Shown: positions 37,031 to 47,676 of the stretch, in pieces
How positions within the stretch are numbered: position 1 is the first letter of the stretch
Layout of the letters: each line of letters begins with the position of its first letter
Assembly (NCBI GenBank): GCA_000697055.1
Contig: JNDT01002356.1
Location: forward strand, 124,001-188,000
DNA from: Saksenaea vasiformis B4078
Lineage: Eukaryota > Mucoromycota > Mucoromycetes > Mucorales > Saksenaeaceae
Reading direction: 5' to 3'
Length of the DNA: 64,000 bases
Position numbers and translations under genes: made by a program
The notes under the pieces: generated by a model
What the model saw: only the letters and a program-made list of their open reading frames with translations
What the model was told of the DNA's origin: nothing
Databases searched by the model: none

Positions 37031-39058
37031 TTAAGAAATGACGTGCGTGGGGTCATCTGTCATAAATATGGTATAGATCTTCTTAGACATGGCCTTATTT
37101 ACTGTTCGATCTCGCGAGGAAATCGCATTACGTTCAACCTGTAGTTAGGATCCGATGAGAAACTTTTTGTGCCTCGGCACTTCTCGTGTTCTTACGTGGA
37201 TATCAGCGAGAAATTCTTCCGCTCTGCTTACTTCATTGCCAATCGCTTCGTACTCCCGAAAGAGTGCTTGAACAGAGCCATAGGTTTCCGTTATACTTTT
37301 TGCTACTGTGGGCGTGCAGAGCTGTATTTCCTGCAACATCTTAAGCCAGGTATCCTTAGCATCTGCGCCACATCGACTAGGACCTTGTCCTTTGAACAAA
37401 TTTCGGTTTCTAACGACGAACACGAGTCAGACGACTAACCCTTAGAGACAGGTTCCTTACTTGTATAGCGCATGGCCCAGATCCATTGTAAGATTGGCGA
37501 TCCATTCGGCGGTCTTCTCTTCATTTTCTGTAGGGATCACCATCACATCTTTTACCACTTGAAGGTACGTAAGCGTTTCCTCCATAACTTCCCGGCTAGG
37601 TCCCGTCTCCGCCAGCGTTGACATGGTTACCTTTTTACCGCGTCTACGGCTACCACTACCTGCGTTGCTATTACTGCTACCGCTGCTGTCATCGCCATCA
37701 TGAAGGCTGCTCAGGACTGTCGATTCGAAGCGACGCTGGATTAGCCTTTTTTTTGCTTTGTAATAATCCTCCAATCCTTCAAGCATAAGCATAATCTGTC
37801 GTTCGCCTGCTTCGACCTGAATTCCATCCATAAACGAAGCTAACGATCGCGTCTCCATAAGCATACAGACGCGTGACATATCCATGAAGACGAGCACAAA
37901 AGGTTCTTCTTTTACTTGTTCGTTGCAAGGAATAAAAGATTGCGAATCGCCATCCCATTCTGCAGTGTGTTTTCGGTGCCATGCAACTGCATAAGGCGGC
38001 GCGTCTTCCATCATGTTCACTTGAGCTCCTTTTGCTACGAGTTTCTCACGCAACAATTGGCCACGTTCCGAATCTGCAAATTCACGATCCAAATCAACAA
38101 TCATCTCCGTAATGACCTCCTGCCGATTATTTCGCAACTTGTTTGCCTGTTCAAGCCGTTTTTTACGCGCTTTCTCAGCTTCTTTTTCAGCCTTAAGACG
38201 CTCACGCTCTCGTTTCTTTTTTTCTTGCTGTTCCTTGCGTAATAGTTCTCTCTCTTCTTTTGACTGGCCTGTCCTGCTCCTTTTTGCAGGCGTTTTTCTG
38301 CTTAAATCGAGTTCCGTATCCACATCAAGCTGCAAATCAAAGTCTGGATCGTCCCACTGTTTCAAATAGTCAAGGTCTAGGGTTGGTGACCGTCGTCTCG
38401 GAGGTGAAGGTATGGGAATCTCGGCATCGGAATCATCAAGGCAGATCACATGGTTGGAAGCTTGACTCCACTTCTCTCTGCGATCAGCAGAATATATTTG
38501 CGACATGAGTTCACTTGCTGAAGGCAGTGAGTCATTGTCGGAATCAAACGCGTTGACTGGCAAAGGTGTTGGCGATCTTGGAATAAGAGGCGATTCCGGG
38601 ATAACGGATGAATCTGGGATAATAGGCGATTCTGGAATAACGGATGATCTAGAGATAACAGGTGATTCTGGAATAAGGGGAGATCCAGGAATAACAGAGG
38701 ACCTTTGGCTAATGGGTGATCTTGGTACGGAATCAGTATTCGCGATCTCTGCAATAGAGGGCGGCGAAGATCGCGGGTCTGACTGCGGCAACCCTGTTAG
38801 ATCAATCTCATCGTCTGAATCCAGTATCATATGTGTCTTCAATGAAGGATCGCGCACTGTGCCTTCCAGGAACTACGCAAAAAGTTGAGCATTCATCGTA
38901 GAAGACAGCGTCAATCTCACCCCACCATCCCAAATGCGACTCAATGTTGCTTCAACACTTCTCGTCTTTTGTAAATCAATGCGGATCTCTGACAAGCGTC
39001 TCGTATTACATATCTCATGAACTTGTTGTGTCATGCGCTCAATATCATCTTTGGTCAT
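37031..39058 (-). CDS. EME1: Structure-specific endonuclease subunit Eme1/Mms4 with CUE-like N-terminus
   Basis: Four exons (39058-38921, 38872-37461, 37409-37196, 37138-37031) give 623 residues. The C-terminal half is a non-catalytic ERCC4-type domain (ITEMIVDLDREFADS, FVLVFMDMSRVCMLM, YYKAKKRLIQRRFE) followed by helix-hairpin-helix sequence (KMLQEIQLCTPTVAKSI, ETYGSVQALFREYE) and the typical end MSKKIYTIFMTDDP. The GDXnERK catalytic motif is absent, as expected for Eme1. The middle contains about ten repeats of the form IPESP/IPDSS and a Lys/Arg/Glu helix. Family knowledge: Eme1 partners Mus81 to cut branched recombination and fork intermediates. Exon 1 encodes a 46-residue segment with IRIDLQKTRSVEATLSRIWDG, resembling a CUE ubiquitin-binding domain; it is joined in frame by a 48-bp intron whose acceptor contains the only stop between them. 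A start at the internal ATG 38830 would omit it. Confidence 0.88.
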
Positions 39059-39728
39059 AGTGTGAAGAATGCAGAGGAAAGAGATGAGTCACGTCAAAGA
39101 GTCGCAAAAAAAAAAGAGTGAAGATATTGGCTGCCTGTTCTGGTACCGATTCTTCTTATGATTTAGCGTAGATTGACTGCTGCTGTGGACGTTCAGAGCT
39201 TGTGCCTTTGGTGGCACTCATGTAACTTGCTTGATAAACTGGTTAAAAAGAGGAAGGCCAAGTGTACGTAAGCAAAGCGAGTGTTGAAACTGAAAACGAA
39301 TATCTTTAGTATTACATGGAAGCCAATACTACATTGATACAACTTAAGCAATCCAACGTTGGAGTCCAGGCAGCCTGAATAACCCATCAGAATAGATATG
39401 AGGGACGGCTGTCCGTACATGTATAATAAATACTCACGATTGAACCTCTAGACATTTGTAAGGTTTGTAAGGTACATGTACCTGATGTTCCGGATTAATG
39501 ATTATGCTTGAATCTGCGTGTACTGGAAAAGTGGAGAAATTTTTTGTAGTAACAATAAACGCTGCTTTAAGTTTACGTAGCTTGCGTTCCATTTAGAAAA
39601 GAAGCTTGATACTCAGTCGCTCAAACAGGCGCAACGATTGGAGAAACTTGATTCCTTAACATAAGTAGCTTTTGTTTGTGATGATGATGGAGACCATGTA
39701 CTCTCTCTATATACAACTTGAAAATGTT
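39059..39728. other. Intergenic between EME1 and IMP4
   Basis: No gene I can support. A 75-codon minus-strand frame at 39193-39420 starts with ATG and has two hydrophobic stretches (MYGQPSLISILMGYSG), but no other sign of being coding. Confidence 0.4.
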
Positions 39729-41029
39729 TTACAAATCTATTCTCTTTCCAGCGGTTCTTGTGTATGAAGACAGTTGCCATTCCACATCTGCTTCTGTCAA
39801 ATCCACCGTACCCAATCGAATCTCGTACACTATAATGAATGCATTCTGTTAAACTTGATAACTTTTTACAATATGTGAACTTACATCGCATCTCGAATCG
39901 TGGTCCAACTTCTGCCAGTTCTACATCCTTGCCTGTCTTTACGTAAACATGATGTCTAAAATCGAGCCCATGAGCATCGTCCATTTTGATCTTCCTTTGT
40001 ACTGTTTTCTTACCTGAAGGAAATGTAGTCGTTTTCGTTGGCAAACGTCATCACACGCTTACTATCTTCTTTGGGTACCGGGAAAAGATATTTCAAGATG
40101 TTTGTGGCCTATATCCCAGTAAGATACCCGATCATCCCTCGGCATGATCACTTACTCTTTGGCCCAGTCTTGAATTGAAGTTGTGGAATATCAGATGTGG
40201 AAATGCCTCAGAAACCGTGCCTTGATCTTTGATATCGTGTCGAAGTACAACATTATGCAGAGAGAAGTATGCAGTGGGGCCGTACGGGAAATGGCACACA
40301 ACCATACCATCTAATCTCCTGTTAACTAAAACCGTCTTTCTATAAACACGCAAAAACCTACCAGGCTGGCCACGATGTTCGTGCAAAATAATAAGGTCCG
40401 TCACCTCATTGTTTCTGCATGCTTCTACGATATCCTTCATAATATGGTTACCACGATTAATACGTTGGGAGTTGGGAAATACGAGTCTCATTTCCTAATA
40501 ATCCCACGTCAGACTTCATTTCATTGCTCGCGTGAGTAAGCTATTTTACTTTAGAGAACTGTTGTAATCGGCTGCTAGGATCTCTGGATGTCGTGATGAG
40601 CACTTTAGGATCAAAAACGCCAGCACGTGCGTATTCGTCGTCCTCATGAGTCGTAGGATCTATTAGCAAAACATATTAAGTTGCATGTTCTCCACATAGA
40701 TTGTCGTCCACCTCACCTGTTTGAGCCTGGTCAAATGGTAGATCCTTCTTCAATTCGTCTCCCATGTTCCGTAATTCCGTGGGGATCGCTTTGCCCTCTA
40801 TCGATGCGGCTAAATATACACTCATTCAAAATCATGATTAGATACAAACGTTCAATGGCCTCTTTGATCTTCTGCTTGCGCTCAAAGATCGTGCGTTCCT
40901 TCGACTCGAGCGACTTTTTGTACAAGTATTCTCGACGCAAGCGAGTGTTTCTACGAATCTAGATCGGTGAACTTTAAGCTGAAATTGCTCTTCATTATAG
41001 TTTTGATCTTTTTTATTTTTTTTTACCAT
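39729..41029 (-). CDS. IMP4: U3 snoRNP protein Imp4
   Basis: Nine exons (41029-41027, 40958-40850, 40809-40717, 40659-40550, 40494-40362, 40310-40156, 40108-40014, 39955-39885, 39829-39729) give 289 residues, matching the family length. The first exon contains nothing but the ATG. The start [16 protein letters not shown] is the conserved Imp4 N-terminus. The Brix domain shows [59 protein letters not shown] and [17 protein letters not shown], and the end is [20 protein letters not shown]. Family knowledge: Imp4, with Imp3 and Mpp10, helps U3 snoRNA pair with pre-rRNA in the small-subunit processome in the nucleolus. Intron 40849-40810 is only 40 bp with a GTTTGT donor, the shortest in the gene. 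Confidence 0.95.
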
Positions 41030-41209
41030 GGCGAAAATAAAGAGTTACAAAATTAATGTTTTTTGCAGAACATTTGCGTCGCCTCAAATGGTTTTGCGCC
41101 AGTAATCAGAGGCTTTTGCGTTTTTATAAACTCCGCCGTTTGTCAAGAAAGAGGCATCGGCAGATGATACTAGAGATGAACGCTTAACAGGCTTTGTCCG
41201 CTTTTCAAA

Positions 41210-42270
41210 CAGGCCATGTATGTATCGTGAGCATAAAGCTAGAATGATAGGTTCATATAGAAAATATGCCCCACAGCAAATCGAAAAGCCGTTTGATTCG
41301 GTGATCGAAGAAGGACGAACGAACAGCAAAGGAAGAACGCTACAATAGCCATATCCGTTATGTATACCAGCACTTGGGGAAGCTTTTTGGTTCTTACGGT
41401 CCATCGACGGCAGAGATCCGATTCAGTAACTATCAGAGAAGACAGAGGGGTATGGAAGAAATGGTGAACATACTCGTCGACGGGGGGAAATATAATCGAC
41501 GAAAAAAGAAACACTATGGAAAATGGGTTCCTGATTGACTACTTTTCCTTAAGAGAAAAATAGCCCATCAGAGTCCCCTACTACCTCAGTTCTCGATAGA
41601 CTATTTCTTTGTTAAGAAAAAATAGTCAAGCAGGAACCCATTTTCCATAGTGAAAGAAGACAAAGCGAATCGTAAGGAACGCAAGTGAAGGCAAAGGAAA
41701 ATAGGAAGAATCTGGCTTGGAGGTCAACAAATATGATGGAACTCGTAAATTTATGAAAACTAATCAAATTCATAGGGGAAGAGTTCCAGCGTAGGTCATG
41801 TCAACAAAAAGGTCTACCCTACGCCCAGGAAGTCGCCCCAGAAAATGGAAGCAAACAAAGATGTTTGCCAATAAGACGGCATACAAAGGAAAGCGTAAGA
41901 ACGTGGTGAACAAGTGTTGGAAAGGTTGAAGCGAGGCGAACATAGAGGAGAACTACTAGCGGTGACAGTAGACGAATATCTGAGCTCTCAAGTAAGTTTA
42001 AGCAATTATTCCACTTGAGTATTCAAATGTTCTCTAAATTTGTAACAATTGCCACGGCAGATGTCTCGAAAAAGTCACAACCAAGGGTTTAATCTCACAT
42101 CATGGTGTATTAGCATGTAAACGCTGTAGAACACTGTGACAACGGGATGTGAATGCTAGCAAAAGCTTGTTTTGGATTGCCAACGACATCTGGAAGGGTT
42201 ATGGTCGACCTACCGAGTTCTTGCCCTCACAAACAACCATCGCCGGTACGAATGCGGTTTTCCTTTTAGG
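41210..42270 (+). pseudogene. Fanzor (eukaryotic TnpB-like nuclease) pseudogene, interrupted by a miniature element
   Basis: Fragments on the plus strand fit the fungal Fanzor pattern. From 41307 an open stretch reads through AEIRFSNYQRRQRGMEEMVN and ILVDGGKYNRRKKK, then is broken by the miniature element at 41512-41652. After it come a helical stretch and GELLAVTVDEYLSSQ at about 41950-41990, the RuvC-like segment that precedes the zinc ribbon. A canonical GTAAGT intron follows, then GVLACKRC and RDVNASKSL at about 42105-42165: the CxxC and RDxNAS signature of the OrfB/TnpB zinc ribbon and last RuvC acid. Decay is evident: a TGA replaces a residue just before QRDVNAS, the first CxxC is lost, and there are frameshifts between fragments. 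Family knowledge: Fanzors are RNA-guided nucleases found in fungal and other eukaryotic transposons. The copy is not functional. Confidence 0.72.
41512..41652. mobile_element. CACTA-like miniature inverted-repeat element, 141 bp
   Basis: It begins CACTATGGAAAATGGGTTCC and ends with the exact inverse, ...TTTTCCATAGTG. The terminal inverted repeats extend about 36 bp with two mismatches, leaving about 70 bp of centre with no coding capacity. It is flanked on both sides by AAA, compatible with the 3-bp target duplication of the CACTA/EnSpm superfamily, although A-rich flanks make that weak on their own. It splits the Fanzor pseudogene within its Lys/Arg-rich stretch. Confidence 0.85.
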
Positions 42271-43079
42271 GATCTAGATTATTACGGTTAGTGAAATATC
42301 TTGTAATTCTTCACTTAGATCAGTTCTACCTATGCTTCCCTTTAGGTGTACTCATCGATAAGTCGTTTTCCAGGTTGTAAAACAGTGTACTCGTCAGAAC
42401 CACGTTTGCGACGCTGAAACGTTCGGTTATGTGTATTTTGCAGGTACCGGTCATATTTGCCCGCAAACGTGGCCAGGACTCTGTCGAACCTTTTCTGAGA
42501 TAGGCCATTGTTCCGTGCTACCGAAAGTCCAATTTCAGAATGTAACTTGGGTAGTCCTCTTTTGCTCTGGCTGAGCACCAACCCTGGATATTTTAACTTC
42601 ACATAAAGGAAAGAAAAATCAGAAAAAGGCCTCCAGACACCTACCTCTCGTAATATGATACCGTTTGTTCAACCGCGACGATAAAGGAAAATTTTTCATC
42701 ATACATCCCTGCAAAATACACACACTCCTGCCATTTGCCTTCATTATCTTACCAAATGTTCGATTATAGTCGATGCTTTGGTTTACAAGAAAGCAATCTT
42801 TATCGTTAAGTGTAATGAAGTGAATGAGACAAACTTAAAGCAGTAATAGCTACAATTGCCATAGAGTTCGATCCTGCCGAATGCTCGTATCACAGAACAG
42901 TTAAACAAGATGGTATAAGGATTTGTTTCATTCAGATCATGCTTAACGACATGCATTGTACAAATCATTGCGTATGCCACCGCTTAACATCAGCCTATGT
43001 CTACCCATTGATATCCAGTTCCCTCGTGAATAGATGTGCACGCAAAGCGTAGCGCTCATCAGGGTTCAGTACGTAGTTA
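42271..43079. other. Intergenic in the accessory block
   Basis: No gene is supported. A minus-strand frame at 42326-42602 (VLATFAGKYDRYLQ) matches nothing I know and could be debris of the neighbouring elements. Confidence 0.35.
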
Positions 43080-44945
43080 CTATTTATCGAACGGGTCTGT
43101 TACCCCTCCACTTGAACGTTTCCTTTTTCTAGTCTGTTTTTCTTTGGCTGAATTGAGGACGGACGGTAACATCAACTGATTGAGTGCCGTCGAAGCCAAT
43201 GGGAAGTCGGGCTCGACAGACTCATCCGGCCCATCTTCCAAGAGCTCTACCGAGTCATGGATTACTTGCTATAAAGATACTTAACTATTTCCTAGAGAAG
43301 ACTCCATTAGCTGTTGGTGTCTCACCTTCGCTTTGTTGATGAGCTTTAGTATCGCCAGCATATCTGTGGAAAACCGCGATACTTGCAACGGCACCTCCAG
43401 CTCATTCGACCTCGTAATTCGGCAGACGTAGCCATCAGGACAGTCCATCACTAGAAGTTGGACTCGGCGGTCTAACGAACTAATAGGTAAAAAGAATTTC
43501 ATATGATCTCTTACGGAAATGGCTAAACCCCACCATGCGAAGTTGCCTGATCTTGCTTTTCTCCCAGTTCAACTTGTTTGAAGCTCTCCAAAACATATCT
43601 TTCAATAGCTTTGGGAGCTTTAACCACCGCTCGCCCAGTTCTTTAGTTCCATTTCCCCCTTCATCGAAACCACCATGCTCTGCACATCCGTACTCTAGTT
43701 CGTCCTTCATCAAAAGGAGATCAGGTTTCCATGCTCGTTGCTTGGCTGTTAATTCGGAACTTGCTACATATCTCCCTTCGTTGCGTCTAATTGACGTTGC
43801 TACGCAACCCTTGTCACTACTACAAAAGACGGTAGTTATACGTTTAAATCATTCGAGGATAGTATTGGCACGAACTTACCGACTGGTATCAATTCGCAAG
43901 TTGTCAAACGCTGTGTCAATCATCCTCCAGATGCGCACTATCATATCCTTTTCCGAGTTACGCTGAAATATCTTTCCAATAATGCCCCAGCGATAAGCTG
44001 CTAGTAGGTCGCAAACACAACGCTGAGCCCAATCTATGTCAAAATCTTCCACATAGTCAAAAGGGCAGGCATTTTTTGCGGTAAAACATAACTCATCGAT
44101 GTTTTTCTGTATGAGCCGAATTTAGAAAGGGTAATTTTAAGATGTGCCCTATTACCTTGCCCTTAAAGGAGTCGAAAAAATCTGTGAGCTTGTCAGGTAT
44201 CTTAGGTAAAGGTTGATTATGATGGATCCTTAGGGTTTCAGGTTGATCTGGCGTAAACACCCCTTTCCAGCAGTTATCATCGAGGTCTAAAATGAATGAA
44301 TGTGCTGCGCTATTGACTCAACGTTAACTTTCTGTTGGGATTGATGTTCAGACACGTACTGGTCACACGTGCAACGTTTCCCGAATTCATACATCTTATC
44401 CTCGACATAGATACCTGGGCTCAGTTCCCATTTGAGTTCATTTTTCATAGAATGGTATTTTTGATCAAATGAGGCCCACTGATCTTCAGCCAGCAATTTG
44501 CCCGATGCGGATGACTAGATTGGAATGGCGAAAATGCTCAACTTCAGTCACGCCATGCAGTACCTTACGTTGGAACTGGGACTCATTTCTGAGGCGGATT
44601 GCTGCTCAAGCGTTGGAGAAACTCTCATGACACTCTAAAAAGGAACATCACTGGTAAAAATGATGTGGATCCAGACATTATTTACTTCAAGTTTGGCATA
44701 TAAAAGCTTTTCCCAATCTGGCTGTTCATTAGAAATCTCCTAAGCAGCCGTTAACATTCGCCAATTTTATCACGCTTGAATGTGTTACCGTGACTCCAAT
44801 CTCGTTGGCTGCTGTATAGAAGCGTCGTGTCCATGTGGCCTTCATCTCCGCGTTTTTGCTATTGTCAAGCAAAAATTGTTGATTGCTCGAAGCGAAACGC
44901 TTGAGACTTGGGATATCTTCTTCGGAGTCAAAGTACGCTTTGAAA
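43080..44945 (-). CDS. Lineage-specific repeated-family protein, apparently intact
   Basis: I recognise no named domain. Nine exons splice in frame: one ending at 44789, then 44739-44686, 44634-44569, 44514-44369, 44309-44156, 44106-43880, 43819-43515, 43471-43326 and 43268-43080. They give about 478 residues. The 5' end is unresolved: the first exon is open back to about 44940 without a clear ATG. Visible elements are YVEDKMYEFGKRC, HSFILDLDDNCWKGVFTPD, WRMIDTAFDNLRIDTSR, RAWKPDLLLMKDELEYGCAE, GERWLKLPKLLKDMFWR, LLVMDCPDGYVCRITR and a basic, Ser-rich C-terminus (TRKRKRSSGG). The WKPDLL...ELEYGCAE segment is suggestive of, but does not prove, a PD-(D/E)XK-type nuclease core. A broken relative lies at 48010-48230. 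From memory, similar proteins are numerous in Mucorales, usually unnamed. Confidence 0.65.
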
Positions 44946-44959
44946 ACTTATTCCCATAG

Positions 44960-45720
44960 ATTTAGCGCGCACATTTTTAAGAAGAGAGAATGTAATTCTC
45001 AGTATGTCACCTTCTAAAAATTGGGGCTCGAGTGGCATTGGAGAAAAAGAGATTGATGTGGGTAAAAAGATGCAAGTTGGAGGATATAGTTTTGTGTCAC
45101 CAACGTGTTTACCTGCTAACGTTACACTCCAAGCGTTATTTGAGCCATCACTTACTCACAATACTCAGAGAAGCTGCGATAGCTTTTCGGTTCCTTTTAG
45201 ATAACGGTACCAAATTCGATCCGCGAGGCATACGGCAACCGAGGTTTCAGAAGCTCTTGAACAAATAAAGGAGCAGATCAGGGCGCAGTACCCTGGAGAA
45301 TTTTTAGCCAATGAGATACCTTCGATTAGTCTGAGCTTCGAGTCATCTGATCATTCAGAAGCCAATAAAACGCTCTTGATAGTGGCTTTTAAAAGTCACT
45401 CCAGATCCCGTCAAGCAGCTGGCTTCCATTGTAATCCATTACTGGATGTAACCTCAGTTCATGAACTGGTTACCGTTCGCTCACTTATTCATAAAGTTAC
45501 TTATCATTTGCAATTTCCGAGAAAAGTAATACCTACCCTGCACAGGTGGAAAATGACTGAAAGATCGGTCAGTATCGAAGTGACTGACGGTGGAAAGTTG
45601 AGAAAGATTTCCGTTGGCGTTGATACATTCTAGCGAGACATTGATAGAGACTTGTTTGATCTTTCCGTCAAACTCCCTACTCGCTTTTGGATGTATACAT
45701 CAATGAAAATAATAAGGACA
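44960..45720 (+). pseudogene. Decayed gene, divergent from the repeated-family gene
   Basis: Two overlapping frames carry a protein-like sequence that must be read with at least one frameshift. The first part ends with a REAAIAFRFLLDNGTKFDPRG segment near 45165-45230. The coding sense then moves to another frame (HTATEVSEALEQIKEQIRAQ, then LIHKVTYHLQFPRKVIPTLHR), meets an in-frame TAG at 45631-45633 and continues RDIDRDLFDLSVKLPTRFWM. I know no function for it. It lies head-to-head with the gene at 43080-44945, and the pair may have been acquired or moved together. Confidence 0.5.
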
Positions 45721-46865
45721 AACTTGAGACGTGCTTTATTTGTTTGTTGTCGCTATAGGAACCTGTTACCTGCGTTGCCGTCGAAGCTTGGGGCCACCAC
45801 GCCTACAATGTCCCGTCATACTAAAGCCTACGCAGGTACCTCCAGTTCCTATGCATAGGACAAGCATAATGCCCCTCGATGGGTTATTTGGGCAGACCGA
45901 CGCGATAAAAGCTCATTCCTCAGAAGCAACCGTGGCGTATGCTTGCTGAGTTTTCCAATCTTGTATCCGACGGTCATGGTGGGCACTAAGACTATGATAG
46001 AATCCTTGAAGATTTTTTTCTATGAGAATGTCGTACCTATCCAAATAATAGCAAGACCGGTAGGACATTCGCTAGGTAGCAGTTGTTACCTCTTATGATC
46101 TCATCAGCGCTTGTTTTGTGACTACATCCCGAAATGAGTACGTAATCCTCCAGATCCTTAGAACTGGGGAATTATCGCCTTCAATAGTTCGCACAGCGAT
46201 TTCTTCCGCAATGTTGGATTTATCAGGTATCAATGCAGTACGTATTAGTTTGATGTCCATATCAGGTCACTTTTAAAGTATGCTCTTCCTTGCGATGCAT
46301 TCATATTTGATTGTGGATCAAGCAGTACAAAGGATATGACTTAGTGAGTTGCAATCAGATAGTACCGCATCGGAATTAGTACGGATACTCAGAATCTACC
46401 GCTTGCGGACACTCATGTAACGCGTTTTCGCCGGCGGCTGGACAAACATCATACCGAATTTCGATGCAAGTATGGCCACGCTCAAATAAGAGCCAAATCG
46501 TGTATCTCTGAAGCTAGCGTCCATAAGGTGAGTGTCTATGAGCTGAGTGTCCATGAATTAAGCCCTCGTCGAGCGCCTACAGGTAGATATCATCCTGTTC
46601 ATTTATCTAAGCCTAAACGGTCGATCCACGGAGAGCCAAACACTCGTTGGTATTTGCATACGACCAGATTTCATTAAAGAATCCTAGGCAGTGGATGGCA
46701 TGGGAGCGGCTAAGTCGCGATAGCGTAAAAGTTGTTCAATCAACAGTAATTGTATATTCGTGGTATTGAACTTTTCTAGGACGGCGGGTTGATTCCCGTG
46801 TAACGTACAGTGCCCTCAACTTTTCTCAAAATTGCTCCAGGCATGTCACAAGTCCAAGCCTTTCA
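45721..46865. other. Intergenic in the accessory block
   Basis: No gene is visible. Around 46790 there is a GGGTTGATTCCCG palindrome-like stretch that superficially recalls a tRNA T-arm, but no tRNA can be folded around it. Confidence 0.4.
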
Positions 46866-47676
46866 TTTTTATTACTGTTAGGACCTCTACTCAAGATTCG
46901 CCCTGATGCTACGTCCGAGTGGTGGTCACCCAAACTTGTATGGTTTCGCCCAGCTTGTCACTGGATGGCCATTCGCGAAGTTTCTTGTGTACATTGCTAC
47001 ACTGCACACTTGTGCATTCTACCTTCTTTTTATTACTGTTAGGACCTCTACTCAAGATTCGCCCTGATGCTACGTCCGAGTGGTGGTCACCCAAACTTGT
47101 ATGGTTTCGCCCAGCTTGTCACTGGATGGCCATTCGCGAAGTTTCTTGTGTACATTGCTACACTGCACACTTGTGCATTCTACCTTCTTTTTATTACTGT
47201 TAGGACCTCTACTCAAGATTCGCCCTGATGCTACGTCCGAGTGGTGGTCACCCAAACTTGTATGGTTTCGCCCAGCTTGTCACTGGATGGCCATTCGCGA
47301 AGTTTCTTGTGTACATTGCTACACTGCACACTTGTGCATTCTACCTTCTTTTTATTACTGTTAGGACCTCTACTCAAGATTCGCCCTGATGCTACGTCCG
47401 AGTGGTGGTCACCCAAACTTGTATGGTTTCGCCCAGCTTGTCACTGGATGGCCATTCGCGAAGTTTCTTGTGTACATTGCTACACTGCACACTTGTGCAT
47501 TCTACCTTCTTTTTATTACTGTTAGGACCTCTACTCAAGATTCGCCCTGATGCTACGTCCGAGTGGTGGTCACCCAAACTTGTATGGCTTCGCCCAGCTT
47601 GTCACTGGATGACCATTCGCGAAGTTTCTTGTGTACATTACTATACTGAGCAACTATGCATTCCTTGCTTCTTTTA
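46866..47676. repeat. Tandem repeat, 161-bp unit, five copies
   Basis: The unit starting ATTACTGTTAGGACCTC recurs at 46871, 47032, 47193, 47354 and 47515, exactly 161 bp apart. Copies 1-4 appear identical base for base. The fifth is identical for about its first 70 bp and then diverges (for example ATGGCTTCGCCC, GATGACCATT, then TACTATACTGAGCAA). Because 161 is not a multiple of three, the repeated 94- and 61-codon frames on both strands are by-products and I do not treat them as genes. Confidence 0.97.

Noticed and set aside
38873..38880. In-frame TAG between the CUE-like segment and Eme1
   Set aside because: Not a gene-breaking stop: it forms the acceptor (GCGTAG) of a 48-bp intron that restores one frame.
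46735..46815. Possible tRNA (GGGTTGATTCCCG stretch)
   Set aside because: No acceptor stem, D-arm or anticodon arm can be placed at proper spacing. No tRNA or rRNA gene was recognised anywhere in the window.
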